Shown piece after piece: positions 56,301 to 64,000 of a stretch of DNA of 64,000 nucleotides. The notes below the pieces were generated by a model. It was given only the letters and a program-made list of their open reading frames with translations, made no database searches and had not been told where the DNA came from. A program made the translations under genes and the position numbers. Within the stretch, counting starts at the first letter, position 1. Each line of letters opens with the position of its first letter. The stretch spans positions 305,173 to 369,172 of the forward strand of contig NZ_JAHKPJ010000021.1 of assembly GCF_018860345.1 (NCBI RefSeq), given 5' to 3'. This stretch comes from Psychrosphaera sp. F3M07. Lineage in GTDB: Bacteria > Pseudomonadota > Gammaproteobacteria > Enterobacterales > Alteromonadaceae.

Positions 56301-56462
56301 GCTTCAAGCGATATCTATCAATTGAGTTGGAAACCTGCACTTGAGCAGGTCGATCAACGTCCAGTTTTAGTAACCGGTTTTTCTTGTCGTAGTCAGGTGA
56401 AACGTTATGAAAACAAGTTACTAAAACATCCTATACAAATTGTGGCTGACTTATTTAGATAA
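53382..56462 (+). CDS. ydiJ: YdiJ-type FAD- and Fe-S-binding oxidoreductase (D-2-hydroxyglutarate dehydrogenase-like)
   Basis: 1026 residues, close to E. coli YdiJ (1018). It combines an FAD-binding PCMH domain (SPKGGGTGTNGQSL; NRATIGGMVNTDASGQ), an FAD-linked oxidase C-terminal domain (YGMFGHVDAGVLHVRP; MWGEHGRGYRSEYGPEFFG), ferredoxin-like 4Fe-4S clusters (CNGNGLCF...MCPSYKHS, and NCLACKACSTACPIKVD) and a C-terminal cysteine-rich CCG domain (GCCGMAGTFGHE). YdiJ oxidises D-2-hydroxyglutarate formed as a side product of 3-phosphoglycerate dehydrogenase. No electron-transfer partner gene adjoins. Confidence 0.93.
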   Translation: MIRRITKQEILSVTVSNFCDELKTFTASNGLKFNGDVDTSYSARISQATDNSIYQALPQGILFPRNTDDILVLTELANRDKYLSLRFSPKGGGTGTNGQSLTDHLIVDMSRHMREIIEINVEERWVRVQTGVIKDQLNDFLRPHGFFFAPDLSTSNRATIGGMVNTDASGQGSLVYGKTSDHVIELEAVTIAGERLETADMSLSDAQAIANNDSPLSSIYKQVLDTCTTHRDNILATFPRLNRFLTGYDLEHVFNEDMSRFNLSRILTGSEGTLAFITEAKLNITPIAKYKTMVNVKYDNFDSALRNSPFLVEANATSVETVDSKVLNLAKQDVIWDSVSDLITDVPNQTMNGLNIVEYNDEDPDNQKQKIEHLCARLDALIANNNENGVIGYQIIEDLAAINKIYAMRKKAVGLLGNAKSSKKPIAFVEDTAVPPEHLADFIADFRRLLDSHQLDYGMFGHVDAGVLHVRPALDLTDPAQEQLLRVVSDEVVKLTAKYNGLMWGEHGRGYRSEYGPEFFGDALFNELRKVKTSFDPNNRLNPGKICTPIDSTENLVSVDGIKRAHFDKQIPLSVIENFETTVNCNGNGLCFNYDVNSPMCPSYKHSKDRSFSPKGRANLMREWIRLQGNNISDEQLNRSRDTIFQLMTLPYKAFRSLGAKMGMYDYSHEVKHSMDNCLACKACSTACPIKVDVPSFRAKFLSMYHQRYFRPLSDYLVANIEHLLPTLAKTPKLSNLFMHNPLSTWVTRNIVGYLDAPKFSDYLNTHLDDEFKFSKHKITALSAADKSKAVLIVQDPFTSFYESQLLLDTVIALKGLGFKPFVLPFKENGKPAHVKGFLTKFNKIASKANNFYNQIAKYDIPMVGMDASLVFAYRDEYVESLGADKVNYKVSLLSEWLWQQDFDLSSETLSQNSNNETPQFNLMTHCTEKSVLPNINTQWQTIFAKLNMTINPINTGCCGMAGTFGHEAKNQQASSDIYQLSWKPALEQVDQRPVLVTGFSCRSQVKRYENKLLKHPIQIVADLFR

Positions 56463-56516
56463 ACATCACATGTTTGTGATAGTCACTTGCCATCTTATTG
56501 TTATTAATTGGAGATA

Positions 56517-57164
56517 ATGTTGGATTACAGTCAATATGGTGTTGAATTTTTAACCATAGGGTTCGCTCATTTAATTGCTGTCACAAGCCCAGGGCCTGAT
56601 TTTGCAATTGTGATGAAATATTCGATTAATTACGGTAAAAGGATCGCATTACTCACTAGTTTGGGTGTTGGTTCAGCAATATTTTTACATGTGACTTATG
56701 CGTTGGCCGGTATCGGATTAGTGATAAGTACGACCCCTTGGCTTTATAATTTGTTGATTATAGTGGCATCCAGTTTCTTGTTATATCTTGGCTTTGGAGC
56801 GATACGATCACAACCTGTATCTGAGCAGAAGATAAAAGATAGTTCGCCAGTCAGATCTATTTCATCTAAAAAAGCATTCCTAATGGGGTTTTTAACCAAC
56901 GGAATTAATCCTAAGGCAACTTTATTCTTTTTGGCATTGTTTACTGTTGTTGTAGATATAAATACACCTCTGGTAATTAAGGGGTTGTATGGCCTATATA
57001 TGGCTATAGCAACGGCTATTTGGTTTTGTTTTTTGTCTTTAATTTTAACCCATAAAAGAGTTCAACACTTTTTCCAAGCTAACGCTTATATATTCGATAG
57101 GGTAATGGGAGTGGTCATGATCGGTCTTGCTTTAAATATCCTAGTTAATGAATTCTTATTATAA
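56517..57164 (+). CDS. LysE/RhtB family amino acid exporter
   Basis: About 215 residues with six hydrophobic segments. The N-terminal motif is HLIAVTSPGPDFAIVMKYSINYG with the family's P-G-P, and the mid-region GFLTNGINPKATLFFLALF is also typical. The ATG at 56517 (TTGGAGATA just upstream) is preferred to the TTG at 56508. Exports an amino acid (threonine, homoserine or lysine class not decidable). It follows ydiJ by 54 nt. Confidence 0.9.
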   Translation: MLDYSQYGVEFLTIGFAHLIAVTSPGPDFAIVMKYSINYGKRIALLTSLGVGSAIFLHVTYALAGIGLVISTTPWLYNLLIIVASSFLLYLGFGAIRSQPVSEQKIKDSSPVRSISSKKAFLMGFLTNGINPKATLFFLALFTVVVDINTPLVIKGLYGLYMAIATAIWFCFLSLILTHKRVQHFFQANAYIFDRVMGVVMIGLALNILVNEFLL

Positions 57165-57271
57165 ATAAACATAACAAATCATAGCTATACTTAACCCATA
57201 GTGCGATGTGGTCTAATTTATGTATACATTTTAACCACATTTAACTTAGGCAGTGATGTCAGGAGGCCACA

Positions 57272-57832
57272 ATGGCTTCTCAAACTCAATTAATTAATCT
57301 GTGGGTTGAAACAACCAATTTAAATAATGGTACAAGTGAAAAAAGACATATCACTGTTCCTATAGCAACCCCAACATATAGTAAAAAAAACGTGTTGACC
57401 TTATTAACACTTTGTTTATTACCACAATTTAAATTTAATTCTAAACCTAAGGTTAACCCCAATATTCAGCATATAAACCCAGATATTTATATACAAGATG
57501 ACGTTCACCTTGGTATTGATAGACTGTGGATTTACACTCGATCATTGTCAGCATCTGAATTGAAAAAAGCACAACACAAATGCCAAAAGCTCCTTTGCAT
57601 TGGAAGTGCAGAGACTTCTGAACTGATCAACAACCATGACCTTCAATTTAATTCCGCTTTAATAGAACAATTATCCAGCAACATACAAAAAAAACTAAAC
57701 TGGAATATTCTAATAGACGAAGAATCAATTGCTATTACGGACTCTGAACATTATTTATCAGGCAACTTCATTGCCGGACCAAAGTTTAAAAAGTTAAACA
57801 GCAATCAGTACCACTTTGATTTAACAGGGTAA
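57272..57832 (+). CDS. Uncharacterised protein, possibly YaeQ-like
   Basis: 186 residues, cytoplasmic, with AGGAGG upstream of the ATG (strong ribosome binding site). Residues about 75-110 (DIYIQDDVHLGIDRLWIYTRSLSASELKKAQHKCQKLLCIG, quoted here only by its pattern D-I...L-W-I...L-K-K-A...K) loosely resemble the YaeQ core, a PD-(D/E)XK-like fold; the rest I do not recognise. It is followed by a bidirectional terminator. Confidence 0.7.
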   Translation: MASQTQLINLWVETTNLNNGTSEKRHITVPIATPTYSKKNVLTLLTLCLLPQFKFNSKPKVNPNIQHINPDIYIQDDVHLGIDRLWIYTRSLSASELKKAQHKCQKLLCIGSAETSELINNHDLQFNSALIEQLSSNIQKKLNWNILIDEESIAITDSEHYLSGNFIAGPKFKKLNSNQYHFDLTG

Positions 57833-57869
57833 TATTAGGTCTAATTGTGATTGATTTACCTAAACGAAA

Positions 57870-57891
57870 AAGGGGACGAAAACGTCCCCTT
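57870..57891. terminator. Bidirectional terminator
   Basis: Perfect stem AAGGGGACG / CGTCCCCTT with an AAAA loop between convergent genes; flanked by A-rich sequence on the left, serving the minus-strand transcript. Confidence 0.85.
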
Positions 57892-57909
57892 AATGTTATT
57901 GATTTTGTA

Positions 57910-58671
57910 TTAGTGCTCTATTTCCAACAAGTCTAAATAAACAAACTTGGGATTAGTGGCTACCAATGCCTGTTCTAATTTGTCTACTCGTTTCATACTA
58001 TTGCAAAATGCATCCGCTTTAACTTCGATGAGATCAGCTTTAGCTTCAATCTCTCGTTCAATATTCTCGCCAAAATTATCAAAATCTATATCATCACCTG
58101 AGGCGATGGCTTGTCCCATATTAGATATTAAACCACCAATAATAGTGGGCACCATATCATCGACAATTTCATTAACTAACTCGTCAACTTCACCGTCGTC
58201 AATATCCATATTAAACTCACCTTCAGTAATTGAATATCGACCTTCATTACTATTGTATTTTTCTCTTATTTTTTCTTGTATTATCTTAAACTTATCTTCA
58301 TGAACTTCCATATCGACAAATTTACCAAGACCAGCATTTAAACCTTCAAAGGCCAATCCAACCGCCTCAATTGCTATTTCAGTAACTTCTGGTATTGCTT
58401 TGCGTATGGAAGTTGAATACTCATTAATCATCGATTGCTGTTTATCCGTTAACTGTATTTGTTCACCTTTTATAAACAAAATACGGTCTTTGTATATATC
58501 GACCATAGTTTCATCATCTTCAATGATACGAATATGATCAGGAGTGACCGATAAATCATTCTTTAACGACAAATGGCATTCGTTGTTGTGAGCGTTTGCA
58601 GAAACTGAATTAAATAGTAATAGGGTAGAAGCAATGACAGGTAAGGCTAATTTATTTTTTAATGTATTCAT
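57910..58671 (-). CDS. DUF2884 (YggN-like) exported protein
   Basis: 253 residues with a signal peptide (cleavage near ANAHN). The mature protein begins with a Cys-containing strand NECHLSLKNDLSV and carries the YggN/DUF2884 pattern of acidic, helical sequence (LTDKQQSMINEYSTSIR, AIEAVGLAFEGLNAGLG) with a C-terminal CNSMKRVDKLEQAL. A periplasmic protein of unknown function in E. coli and relatives. It is divergent from glnS. Confidence 0.87.
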   Translation of the reverse strand: MNTLKNKLALPVIASTLLLFNSVSANAHNNECHLSLKNDLSVTPDHIRIIEDDETMVDIYKDRILFIKGEQIQLTDKQQSMINEYSTSIRKAIPEVTEIAIEAVGLAFEGLNAGLGKFVDMEVHEDKFKIIQEKIREKYNSNEGRYSITEGEFNMDIDDGEVDELVNEIVDDMVPTIIGGLISNMGQAIASGDDIDFDNFGENIEREIEAKADLIEVKADAFCNSMKRVDKLEQALVATNPKFVYLDLLEIEH

Positions 58672-58981
58672 TAAACATTCTCCAACAGAAAGGTAATTTT
58701 TTTAAATCTAAAAAGTGATAAATTTATCTTTATTGTGTTTGTTATAACAAATACAGTGCCAGTTATATTTTAATTTAAATACAATGACTTAGCTTCATTA
58801 CAAATAGTTGAGTTAATATAATACGCGTTATTTTCGTAAATTTAACCAATAATTAGTGTTTAAGTTTAATTTATAACTTGTTGGTAAAATTAAATCATTA
58901 ATTTCTATATTTAAACTTGGAAAAACACTGAGTGGCAATGATATACTCGCGCCAATTAAATTGTTAGAAAAGGTTATATAA
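58672..58981. other. Divergent intergenic region between the DUF2884 gene and glnS
   Basis: 310 bp, strongly AT-rich. No ORF. Contains the glnS promoter (extended -10 at 58939-58947). Confidence 0.5.
58939..58947 (+). promoter_or_regulatory. Extended -10 promoter of glnS
   Basis: TG-A-TATACT, an extended -10 element, with a weak -35 (TTGGAA, 19-nt spacer) upstream. Start of transcription is expected near 58954, about 28 nt before the glnS ATG. Confidence 0.55.
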
Positions 58982-60652
58982 ATGGCGGATGTAGAGAATC
59001 GTCCATCTAATTTTATTAGAAATATCATCGACGCAGATTTAGCGGCAGGAAAATACCCTACAACCCATACACGTTTTCCTCCAGAACCAAATGGTTACCT
59101 TCATATTGGGCATGCAAAATCTATCGTGTTAAATTTTGGCATCGCTCAAGATTATGATGGATTATGTAACCTACGTTTTGATGATACCAATCCAGAAAAA
59201 GAAGACATTGACTATGTTAACGCTATAAAAAATGACGTTAGCTGGTTGGGTTTCAATTGGAGTGGTGAAATTTGTTATTCATCAAACTATTTTGACCAGT
59301 TGTTTAGTTATGCAGAAGAGCTGATCAATAAAGGCTTAGCGTACGTTGAATTCTCTAACCAAGAAACCATGCGTGAAATGCGAGGTACGTTAACATCGCC
59401 AGGTACTAACAGCCCATATAGAGACACCAGTCCTGCTGAAAACTTACAGTTATTCCATGACATGCGTGATGGCAAGTATAAAGATGGTGAGTGTTGTTTA
59501 AGAGCTAAAATCGATATGTCATCTAGCTTCATGTGTATGCGTGATCCTGTTATTTATCGTGTTCGTTTTGCCCATCATCACCAAACCGGTGACAAATGGT
59601 GTATTTACCCTATGTATGATTTCACTCATTGTATATCTGATGCAATAGAAGGGATCACACATTCTTTATGTACGTTAGAGTTCCAAGATAACCGTCGTTT
59701 ATATGATTGGGTGTTAGATAATATCTCCATTGAAACGCGCCCACATCAATACGAGTTTTCAAGATTAAACCTTGAATACACTATGATGAGTAAACGCAAA
59801 TTAAATGCGCTAGTTACAGAAAATCATGTACAGGGTTGGGATGATCCTAGAATGCCAACCATAGCTGGTTTAAGACGCCGTGGTTACACGCCAGGCGCAA
59901 TACAAGAGTTTTGTAAACGTATTGGTGTGACCAAAATGGAAAACACCATTGAAATGGGCGTTCTAGAAGCCTGTATCCGTGAAGATTTAAATGAAAATGC
60001 ACCACGAGCAATGGCCGTTGTTGATCCAATCAAATTGGTTATTGAAAACCTACCCGATGATCATATTGAATGGATAGACGCACCAAATCATCCAAGTGAT
60101 GAAAGCATGGGCACGCGCAAGCTACCATTTAGTAAAGTGGTTTATATTGAGCGTGAAGACTTCCGTGAAGAAGCCAATAAAAAATACAAACGTCTAGTGA
60201 TTGGTAAAGAAGTCCGTTTACGTAATGCATACTTTGTTAAAGCTGAGCGTTGTGACAAAGATGAACAAGGAAATATCACCACCGTTTATTGTACGTACGA
60301 TGAAACGACGTTAGGTAAGTTACCGGCTGACGGTCGTAAGGCGAAAGGGGTAATCCATTGGGTATCAGCCTCTCATGGTGTTGAAGCTGAGATCAGAGAT
60401 TATGATCGAATGTTTACCGTTGCTAATCCTGCTGCAGTTGAAGACTTTACCACAGTATTAAACCCTGACTCTTTAGTTATTAGACAAGGCTATATTGAGC
60501 CAAGTTTAGTAGAAGCAAAAGCTCAACAAGGTTTCCAATTTGAACGTTTAGGCTATTTCTGTTTTGATGGCAATAAAAACTCAGATGGTAAAATGATCTT
60601 TAATAAAACGGTTGGTCTAAGAGATACATGGACTAATAACGAAAATAAATAA
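58982..60652 (+). CDS. glnS: Glutaminyl-tRNA synthetase
   Basis: Class I aminoacyl-tRNA synthetase charging tRNA-Gln. 556 residues, the usual length. HIGH box [10 protein letters not shown] (about residues 38-47), MSK loop as MMSKRKLN, and the tRNA-Gln-binding beta-barrel domains C-terminal to it ([27 protein letters not shown]). An AAAAGG ribosome binding site precedes the ATG. Confidence 0.97.
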   Translation: MADVENRPSNFIRNIIDADLAAGKYPTTHTRFPPEPNGYLHIGHAKSIVLNFGIAQDYDGLCNLRFDDTNPEKEDIDYVNAIKNDVSWLGFNWSGEICYSSNYFDQLFSYAEELINKGLAYVEFSNQETMREMRGTLTSPGTNSPYRDTSPAENLQLFHDMRDGKYKDGECCLRAKIDMSSSFMCMRDPVIYRVRFAHHHQTGDKWCIYPMYDFTHCISDAIEGITHSLCTLEFQDNRRLYDWVLDNISIETRPHQYEFSRLNLEYTMMSKRKLNALVTENHVQGWDDPRMPTIAGLRRRGYTPGAIQEFCKRIGVTKMENTIEMGVLEACIREDLNENAPRAMAVVDPIKLVIENLPDDHIEWIDAPNHPSDESMGTRKLPFSKVVYIEREDFREEANKKYKRLVIGKEVRLRNAYFVKAERCDKDEQGNITTVYCTYDETTLGKLPADGRKAKGVIHWVSASHGVEAEIRDYDRMFTVANPAAVEDFTTVLNPDSLVIRQGYIEPSLVEAKAQQGFQFERLGYFCFDGNKNSDGKMIFNKTVGLRDTWTNNENK

Positions 60653-60671
60653 TTTTTGTGTCGTTACAAAC

Positions 60672-60703
60672 AAAAAAACCTAAACAATTGTTTAGGTTTT
60701 TTT
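60672..60703. terminator. Bidirectional terminator between glnS and ttcA
   Basis: Stem AAAACCTAAAC / GTTTAGGTTTT around AATT, flanked by A run on the left and T run on the right, so it can end both converging transcripts. Confidence 0.9.
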
Positions 60704-60735
60704 ATATTTAGTTAGCAAATTACTGAGAGTTAAAT

Positions 60736-61647
60736 TTAAACCAGTTCTATTACTTTAACGCTCGTTGTGTCTATCTCTGCAATTTCAGATTCTGGGTCTA
60801 TATATGTCGGTATCTCTGGCGCATCAAAAGCCACATCACCTTCTTCAACGTCTTGAGTCAAAGTTTTAAAGTCAAATAACTCTGTGTCTGCAAGATGACT
60901 TGGAACCACATTTTGTAACGCGCTGAACATACTTTCAATACGTCCAGGGAACTGCTTGTCCCAATCGTTTAACATTTGTTTAATTTGTTTACGCTGTAAA
61001 TTCTCTTGTGAACCACATAGATTACAAGGAATAATCGGGTAACCTTTTATTTGTGAAAACAATTCAATGTCTTTTTCTTTAGCATAGGCAAGAGGGCGAA
61101 TAACCACGTGTTCGTTATTATCACTTTTTAATTTTGGCGGCATCGATTTTAACTTTCCGCCATGGAACATATTTAAAAACATAGTTTCTAGTATGTCATC
61201 TCTATGGTGACCCAAAGCAATTTTTGTCGCGCCTAGTTCTTTTGCTGTACGGTACAAAATACCTCTACGCAATCTTGAACATAATGAACAAGTTGTTTTG
61301 CCTTCAGGTATCTTATCCATCACGATAGAGTAGGTATCTTCCGTTACTATCTTATATTCAACACCTAACTGTTCTAGATATTGTGGCAGTACATGATCAG
61401 GAAAACCGGGCTGTTTTTGATCTAAATTAACCGCTACTAATTCAAAATTGATAGGGGCAGCCTTTTGCAAACTCATTAAAATTTCTAACATGGTGTAACT
61501 ATCTTTACCACCAGATAAACAAACCATGACACGGTCACCGTCTTCAATCATGTTAAAGTCATTAATAGCCTGACCCACTTGACGACGAATACGTTTTTGT
61601 AGTTTATTGAAGTTATATTTTTGTTTTGCTTCTAATGATGTTGCCAT
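60736..61647 (-). CDS. ttcA: tRNA 2-thiocytidine(32) synthetase
   Basis: Thiolates C32 in some tRNAs using ATP and a 4Fe-4S cluster. About 303 residues. The PP-loop is [12 protein letters not shown] near residue 47; the cluster-binding cysteines lie in [12 protein letters not shown] and [11 protein letters not shown]; the motif LGHHRDD follows the first pair. ATG 61647 (MATSLEAKQ), with AGAGG just upstream, is preferred over the TTG/ATG pair 21-24 nt earlier. The ttcA-uspE-fnr order is conserved in gammaproteobacteria. Confidence 0.94.
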   Translation of the reverse strand: MATSLEAKQKYNFNKLQKRIRRQVGQAINDFNMIEDGDRVMVCLSGGKDSYTMLEILMSLQKAAPINFELVAVNLDQKQPGFPDHVLPQYLEQLGVEYKIVTEDTYSIVMDKIPEGKTTCSLCSRLRRGILYRTAKELGATKIALGHHRDDILETMFLNMFHGGKLKSMPPKLKSDNNEHVVIRPLAYAKEKDIELFSQIKGYPIIPCNLCGSQENLQRKQIKQMLNDWDKQFPGRIESMFSALQNVVPSHLADTELFDFKTLTQDVEEGDVAFDAPEIPTYIDPESEIAEIDTTSVKVIELV

Positions 61648-61701
61648 ACTGCCTCTCAAATTAAACATCAATAAGAGTTATCAAATTGATATAAGGCGCG
61701 C

Positions 61702-61707
61702 ATTATA
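61702..61707 (-). promoter_or_regulatory. Possible promoter -10 of ttcA
   Basis: Minus-strand TATAAT with TTTCTT 17 nt upstream as a weak -35. It falls between the uspE terminator and ttcA, supporting a separate transcript for ttcA. Confidence 0.4.
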
Positions 61708-61727
61708 ATGTCCTTACATAAACAAAG

Positions 61728-61753
61728 AAACCGCTAATTTATATTAGCGGTTT
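61728..61753 (-). terminator. Terminator downstream of uspE
   Basis: Stem AAACCGCTAA / TTAGCGGTTT with a 6-nt loop, followed on the minus strand by TTTCTTTG. It separates uspE/fnr transcription from ttcA. Confidence 0.75.
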
Positions 61754-61783
61754 TGTAAGTAACAATAATGGCCCTAGATTTGA

Positions 61784-62713
61784 CTATGCTTTAATTGGAC
61801 TAATAAAATCAGGTGGCTTTAATGCTAATAAATCACAGTTTAAATTATCTATAACGTGTTCCGCCGTATTGCCTATTAAAGCTGCACTGATGCCAGTTCG
61901 TCCCACTGTGCCTATCACTACTAATTCAGCGTCCAAAGTACGTGCAACTTCTGGAATAACGTCTTCTGGTAATCCTTCAACTATGTGAGTCTTATTGTCG
62001 TCGATGTTAAAGTCCAAAGCCAATTTTGATAATGATGTTTGATGATGATTTTTCATGTTTTCATTGTACTTAACAGTATCAAACTCTGGAATTTCAACCG
62101 CTATATTCATTGGCGTAGGGGGATAAGCATTAATCAGATGCGTGTCTGATTGTAATAAACCGGCCATAAAACATGCGTGATTAATGATCTCATAATTTAA
62201 CAACGCATGACTAGCATCGTCCGTTCCAGCACTCACCGCGGCGAGTACTTTACTGTTTTTAGGCCATGCATGATCTTTAACTAATAATACTGGGCAAGGG
62301 CACTTTCTTAATAAGTGCCAATCCGTTGGGGTAAAAATAACTGATTTTAACGAATCATGTTTGTGCGTGCTTTTAATAACCAAATCAAACTGGCCTTCAA
62401 TCGCTGCACGAGTAATGCTTTCATATGGTCGATTATGCCAAACGACTTCCGTTGAGATATTAGTATTATTTTGTTTAGTTTGTTTTATTAACTCAATTAA
62501 CCATTCTTTCTTATCTTCTAACACGGCATTTTGCATCACCGTACGTTCATCACTGGATAACATAGTGGTCATTTCATAAGAGAAATCATAAATAGTTAAA
62601 AACACTGTAATGTCACAAGGATGTTTTTCTGACATTTCTAAAGCACGCGATAGTGCTTTGTGGTTATCTTCTGTGGGGTCAATTACTACTAATATTTTAT
62701 TAAAGTGACTCAT
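61784..62713 (-). CDS. uspE: Universal stress protein E
   Basis: 309 residues made of two tandem Usp domains (about 4-150 and 165-305). The first begins KILVVIDPTEDNHKALSRALE and the second ends VIGTVGRTGISAALIGNTAEHVIDNLNCDLLALKPPDF, carrying the G-x2-G-x9-G-(S/N)-T-A ATP-contact pattern. Such double-domain proteins are the E. coli UspE type. ATG 62713 is favoured over the GTG 9 nt upstream because AAGGTG is 8 nt before it. It lies downstream of fnr, as in E. coli. Confidence 0.93.
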   Translation of the reverse strand: MSHFNKILVVIDPTEDNHKALSRALEMSEKHPCDITVFLTIYDFSYEMTTMLSSDERTVMQNAVLEDKKEWLIELIKQTKQNNTNISTEVVWHNRPYESITRAAIEGQFDLVIKSTHKHDSLKSVIFTPTDWHLLRKCPCPVLLVKDHAWPKNSKVLAAVSAGTDDASHALLNYEIINHACFMAGLLQSDTHLINAYPPTPMNIAVEIPEFDTVKYNENMKNHHQTSLSKLALDFNIDDNKTHIVEGLPEDVIPEVARTLDAELVVIGTVGRTGISAALIGNTAEHVIDNLNCDLLALKPPDFISPIKA

Positions 62714-62806
62714 ATTATTCACCTTCCATTTTTATGGGCACTTGCTAAGTGTAGTAAATTATTTAAATTTTGAAGCAGTTAATTGAATGATTTTATTCGT
62801 TTTTTA

Positions 62807-63526
62807 TTAATTACTTTCTAGCCGTCTAAATTTCTCGACATTGTCAATTTCAATTAATTTACCATTAACTTGAATGAAACCCGCTTTTTGAAATTTACTA
62901 AATATACGACTAACTGTTTCTACCGTTAACCCCAAATAATTACCAATTTCACCACGAGTCATGGTTAATCTGAAAGAGTGTTTTGATAACCCTCGTTGAG
63001 AGAAACGATCTGACAAAGAGGTAAGAAATATGGCTATACGTTCCTCAGCAGATTTTTTATTCAACATCATAAACATATTTTGGTCAGCTGAAATTTCGTT
63101 GCTCATTAAACGGGTAAATTGATTACGTAATTTAGGCATCTTGTCGGTGAGTTCATCCATTGTGGTATATGGAATTTCACACACCATGGACGTTTCTAGG
63201 GATTGGCAATAGGTTTGATGTTTTTGTGTTGCTAATGCATCAAATCCAATGACATCGCCAGGTAAATGGAATCCGGTAATTTGCTCGACACCTTGATCAT
63301 CCACTAAGTAAGATTTGAAACTGCCAGAACGAATTGCGTAAAGTGATTTAAATGTTTGTCCCGCTTCAACAATACAATCATTTTTATGAAATGGTTTTTT
63401 ACGCTCAATCACATCATCTAGTTTACGTAATTCATTTTCGTCCAATGAAAAAGGAATACATAATTGATTTAAACTGCAATTTGCACAGTTCAGTGAAAAG
63501 TTACTAGAAGAGTTATTAATTAACAT
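62807..63526 (-). CDS. fnr: Fumarate/nitrate reduction regulator (Fnr/EtrA)
   Basis: Oxygen-sensing CRP-family regulator. 239 residues. Iron-sulfur cysteines Cys14, Cys17 and Cys23 in [10 protein letters not shown] and Cys116 in TSMVCEIPY match the four ligands of E. coli FNR. The DNA-recognition helix is [15 protein letters not shown], with Glu and Arg at the positions that read the TTGAT half site. Its presence implies facultative anaerobic or microaerobic respiration control. It is followed by uspE and preceded, 16 nt upstream, by a membrane protein gene of the cytochrome oxidase assembly neighbourhood. Confidence 0.96.
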   Translation of the reverse strand: MLINNSSSNFSLNCANCSLNQLCIPFSLDENELRKLDDVIERKKPFHKNDCIVEAGQTFKSLYAIRSGSFKSYLVDDQGVEQITGFHLPGDVIGFDALATQKHQTYCQSLETSMVCEIPYTTMDELTDKMPKLRNQFTRLMSNEISADQNMFMMLNKKSAEERIAIFLTSLSDRFSQRGLSKHSFRLTMTRGEIGNYLGLTVETVSRIFSKFQKAGFIQVNGKLIEIDNVEKFRRLESN

Positions 63527-63542
63527 TAAATACCTACAATAC

Positions 63543-64000
63543 TTAGAGAAACATTATCCGATTATACGCAAAGTAAAACTGCCATATAGCCATTATAATT
63601 ACGCTCATACCTAATATAAACCTAACATAGCTATGGTTAAAAATACTATTTAATTTAGCATTTATTAACGTTAATCCGACTAAAGTAGGTAAGGTGCCAA
63701 TACCGAATAAAAACATGACTGAGAATCCAGTTAATGGTGAAGGTGATGTTATTGCTAAACTTAATGCAGTATAAACGAGTCCACATGGTAAAAATCCCCA
63801 AAACAAACCATACAACAAACATTTAAGTGGAGTATCTATTGGTAATATTTTAGATTTAATCGGATCAATAAAAGGTTGAAACCACTTACCAATAAACTCT
63901 GTTTTCAAAACAAAACTGTTAATATTAGCAATATGTAGTCCTATTCCAAACATTAAAATTGACGATAAAAGCGTCAGATATAACACGCCACCTTGAGTAA
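63543..64000 (-). CDS. TauE/SafE-like membrane protein (5' partial at right edge)
   Basis: The frame is open to the window edge (TQGG precedes the GTG at 63986), so the N-terminus is missing. The visible 150 residues hold four to five hydrophobic segments, with [19 protein letters not shown], the conserved P-C-G motif of the short TauE/SafE (DsbD-membrane-domain-like) proteins found next to fnr and the ccoNOP/ccoGHIS genes. They are thought to act in copper or heme handling for cbb3 oxidase. It ends 16 nt before fnr. Confidence 0.82.
   Translation of the reverse strand, partial: TQGGVLYLTLLSSILMFGIGLHIANINSFVLKTEFIGKWFQPFIDPIKSKILPIDTPLKCLLYGLFWGFLPCGLVYTALSLAITSPSPLTGFSVMFLFGIGTLPTLVGLTLINAKLNSIFNHSYVRFILGMSVIIMAIWQFYFAYNRIMFL

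Noticed and set aside
62717-62745. CACC...GGGCACTT resembling the ECF promoter motif
   Set aside because: The upstream box lacks GT, spacing is 13 nt, and it points away from uspE into no gene.
62755-62800. Possible FNR box upstream of uspE (TTGAAGCAGTTAAT)
   Set aside because: Only a partial match to TTGAT-N4-ATCAA; too weak to list.

Overview
The window is AT-rich chromosomal DNA from a marine gammaproteobacterium, most likely an Alteromonadales member of the Colwellia/Thalassotalea/Psychrosphaera type. Evidence for this is the gene content (SeqA, FldA, YbfE/YbfF, GlnS, TtcA, UspE, Fnr, AstE, YdiJ, branched-chain ketoacid dehydrogenase) and blocks whose order matches other gammaproteobacteria (fldA-ybfE-DUF2788-ybfF / seqA-pgm; ttcA-uspE-fnr). 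The genus is inference. No CRISPR array, insertion sequence or prophage was seen.

Layout. 1-15434: a same-strand, tightly spaced surface-export cluster. It holds a membrane-anchored TAXI-type binding protein (cut by the window edge), a Sel1-repeat lipoprotein, a 3268-residue lipoprotein made of about 32 bacterial Ig-like (Big_2) units, an exported protein ending in a TbpB-type beta-barrel domain, and a TPR plus beta-barrel outer membrane protein of the Slam/DUF560 (type XI secretion) type. The Slam-like gene carries a run of nine G in frame, which could make the system phase variable. 15514-18567: glutathione-dependent formaldehyde detoxification (frmB, frmA) with a divergent LysR regulator. 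18628-22564: an ECF sigma factor fused to a membrane domain, a small membrane protein, a CIA30-like exported protein and an acyltransferase. Three copies of one bipartite motif (TTTGTCACC, 14-15 nt, GGCACTTA) precede the sigma gene, the small ORF and the CIA30-like gene, and look like an autoregulated ECF promoter set. 22759-26042: MipA/OmpV protein, DUF3019 protein and an OmpR-type two-component pair. 26583-28658: a TonB-dependent receptor, followed by a gene-poor stretch with one orphan exported protein.

30309-37586: tRNA-Val, a TetR regulator coupled to nagZ, a DASS transporter, prpE, then the reverse-strand flavodoxin/ybfE/DUF2788/ybfF group. 37777-43889: seqA, pgm, glgP (glycogen and glucose-1-phosphate metabolism) and astE. 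44740-48591: the bkd operon (E1 alpha, E1 beta, E2 with two lipoyl domains; no E3 here). 48764-52255: a protein kinase-like protein and a response regulator with TPR repeats, abutting tail to tail. 52485-57832: tRNA-Tyr, a small conserved unknown protein, YdiJ-type FAD/Fe-S oxidoreductase, a LysE exporter and an unknown protein. 57910-64000: DUF2884 protein, glnS, ttcA, uspE, fnr and the start of a TauE/SafE-like membrane protein cut by the window edge.

Most of the window is ordinary core genome. The two places that deserve attention are the 1-15 kb export cluster with its poly-G tract and the ECF sigma locus at 18.6-21.3 kb with three matching promoters.
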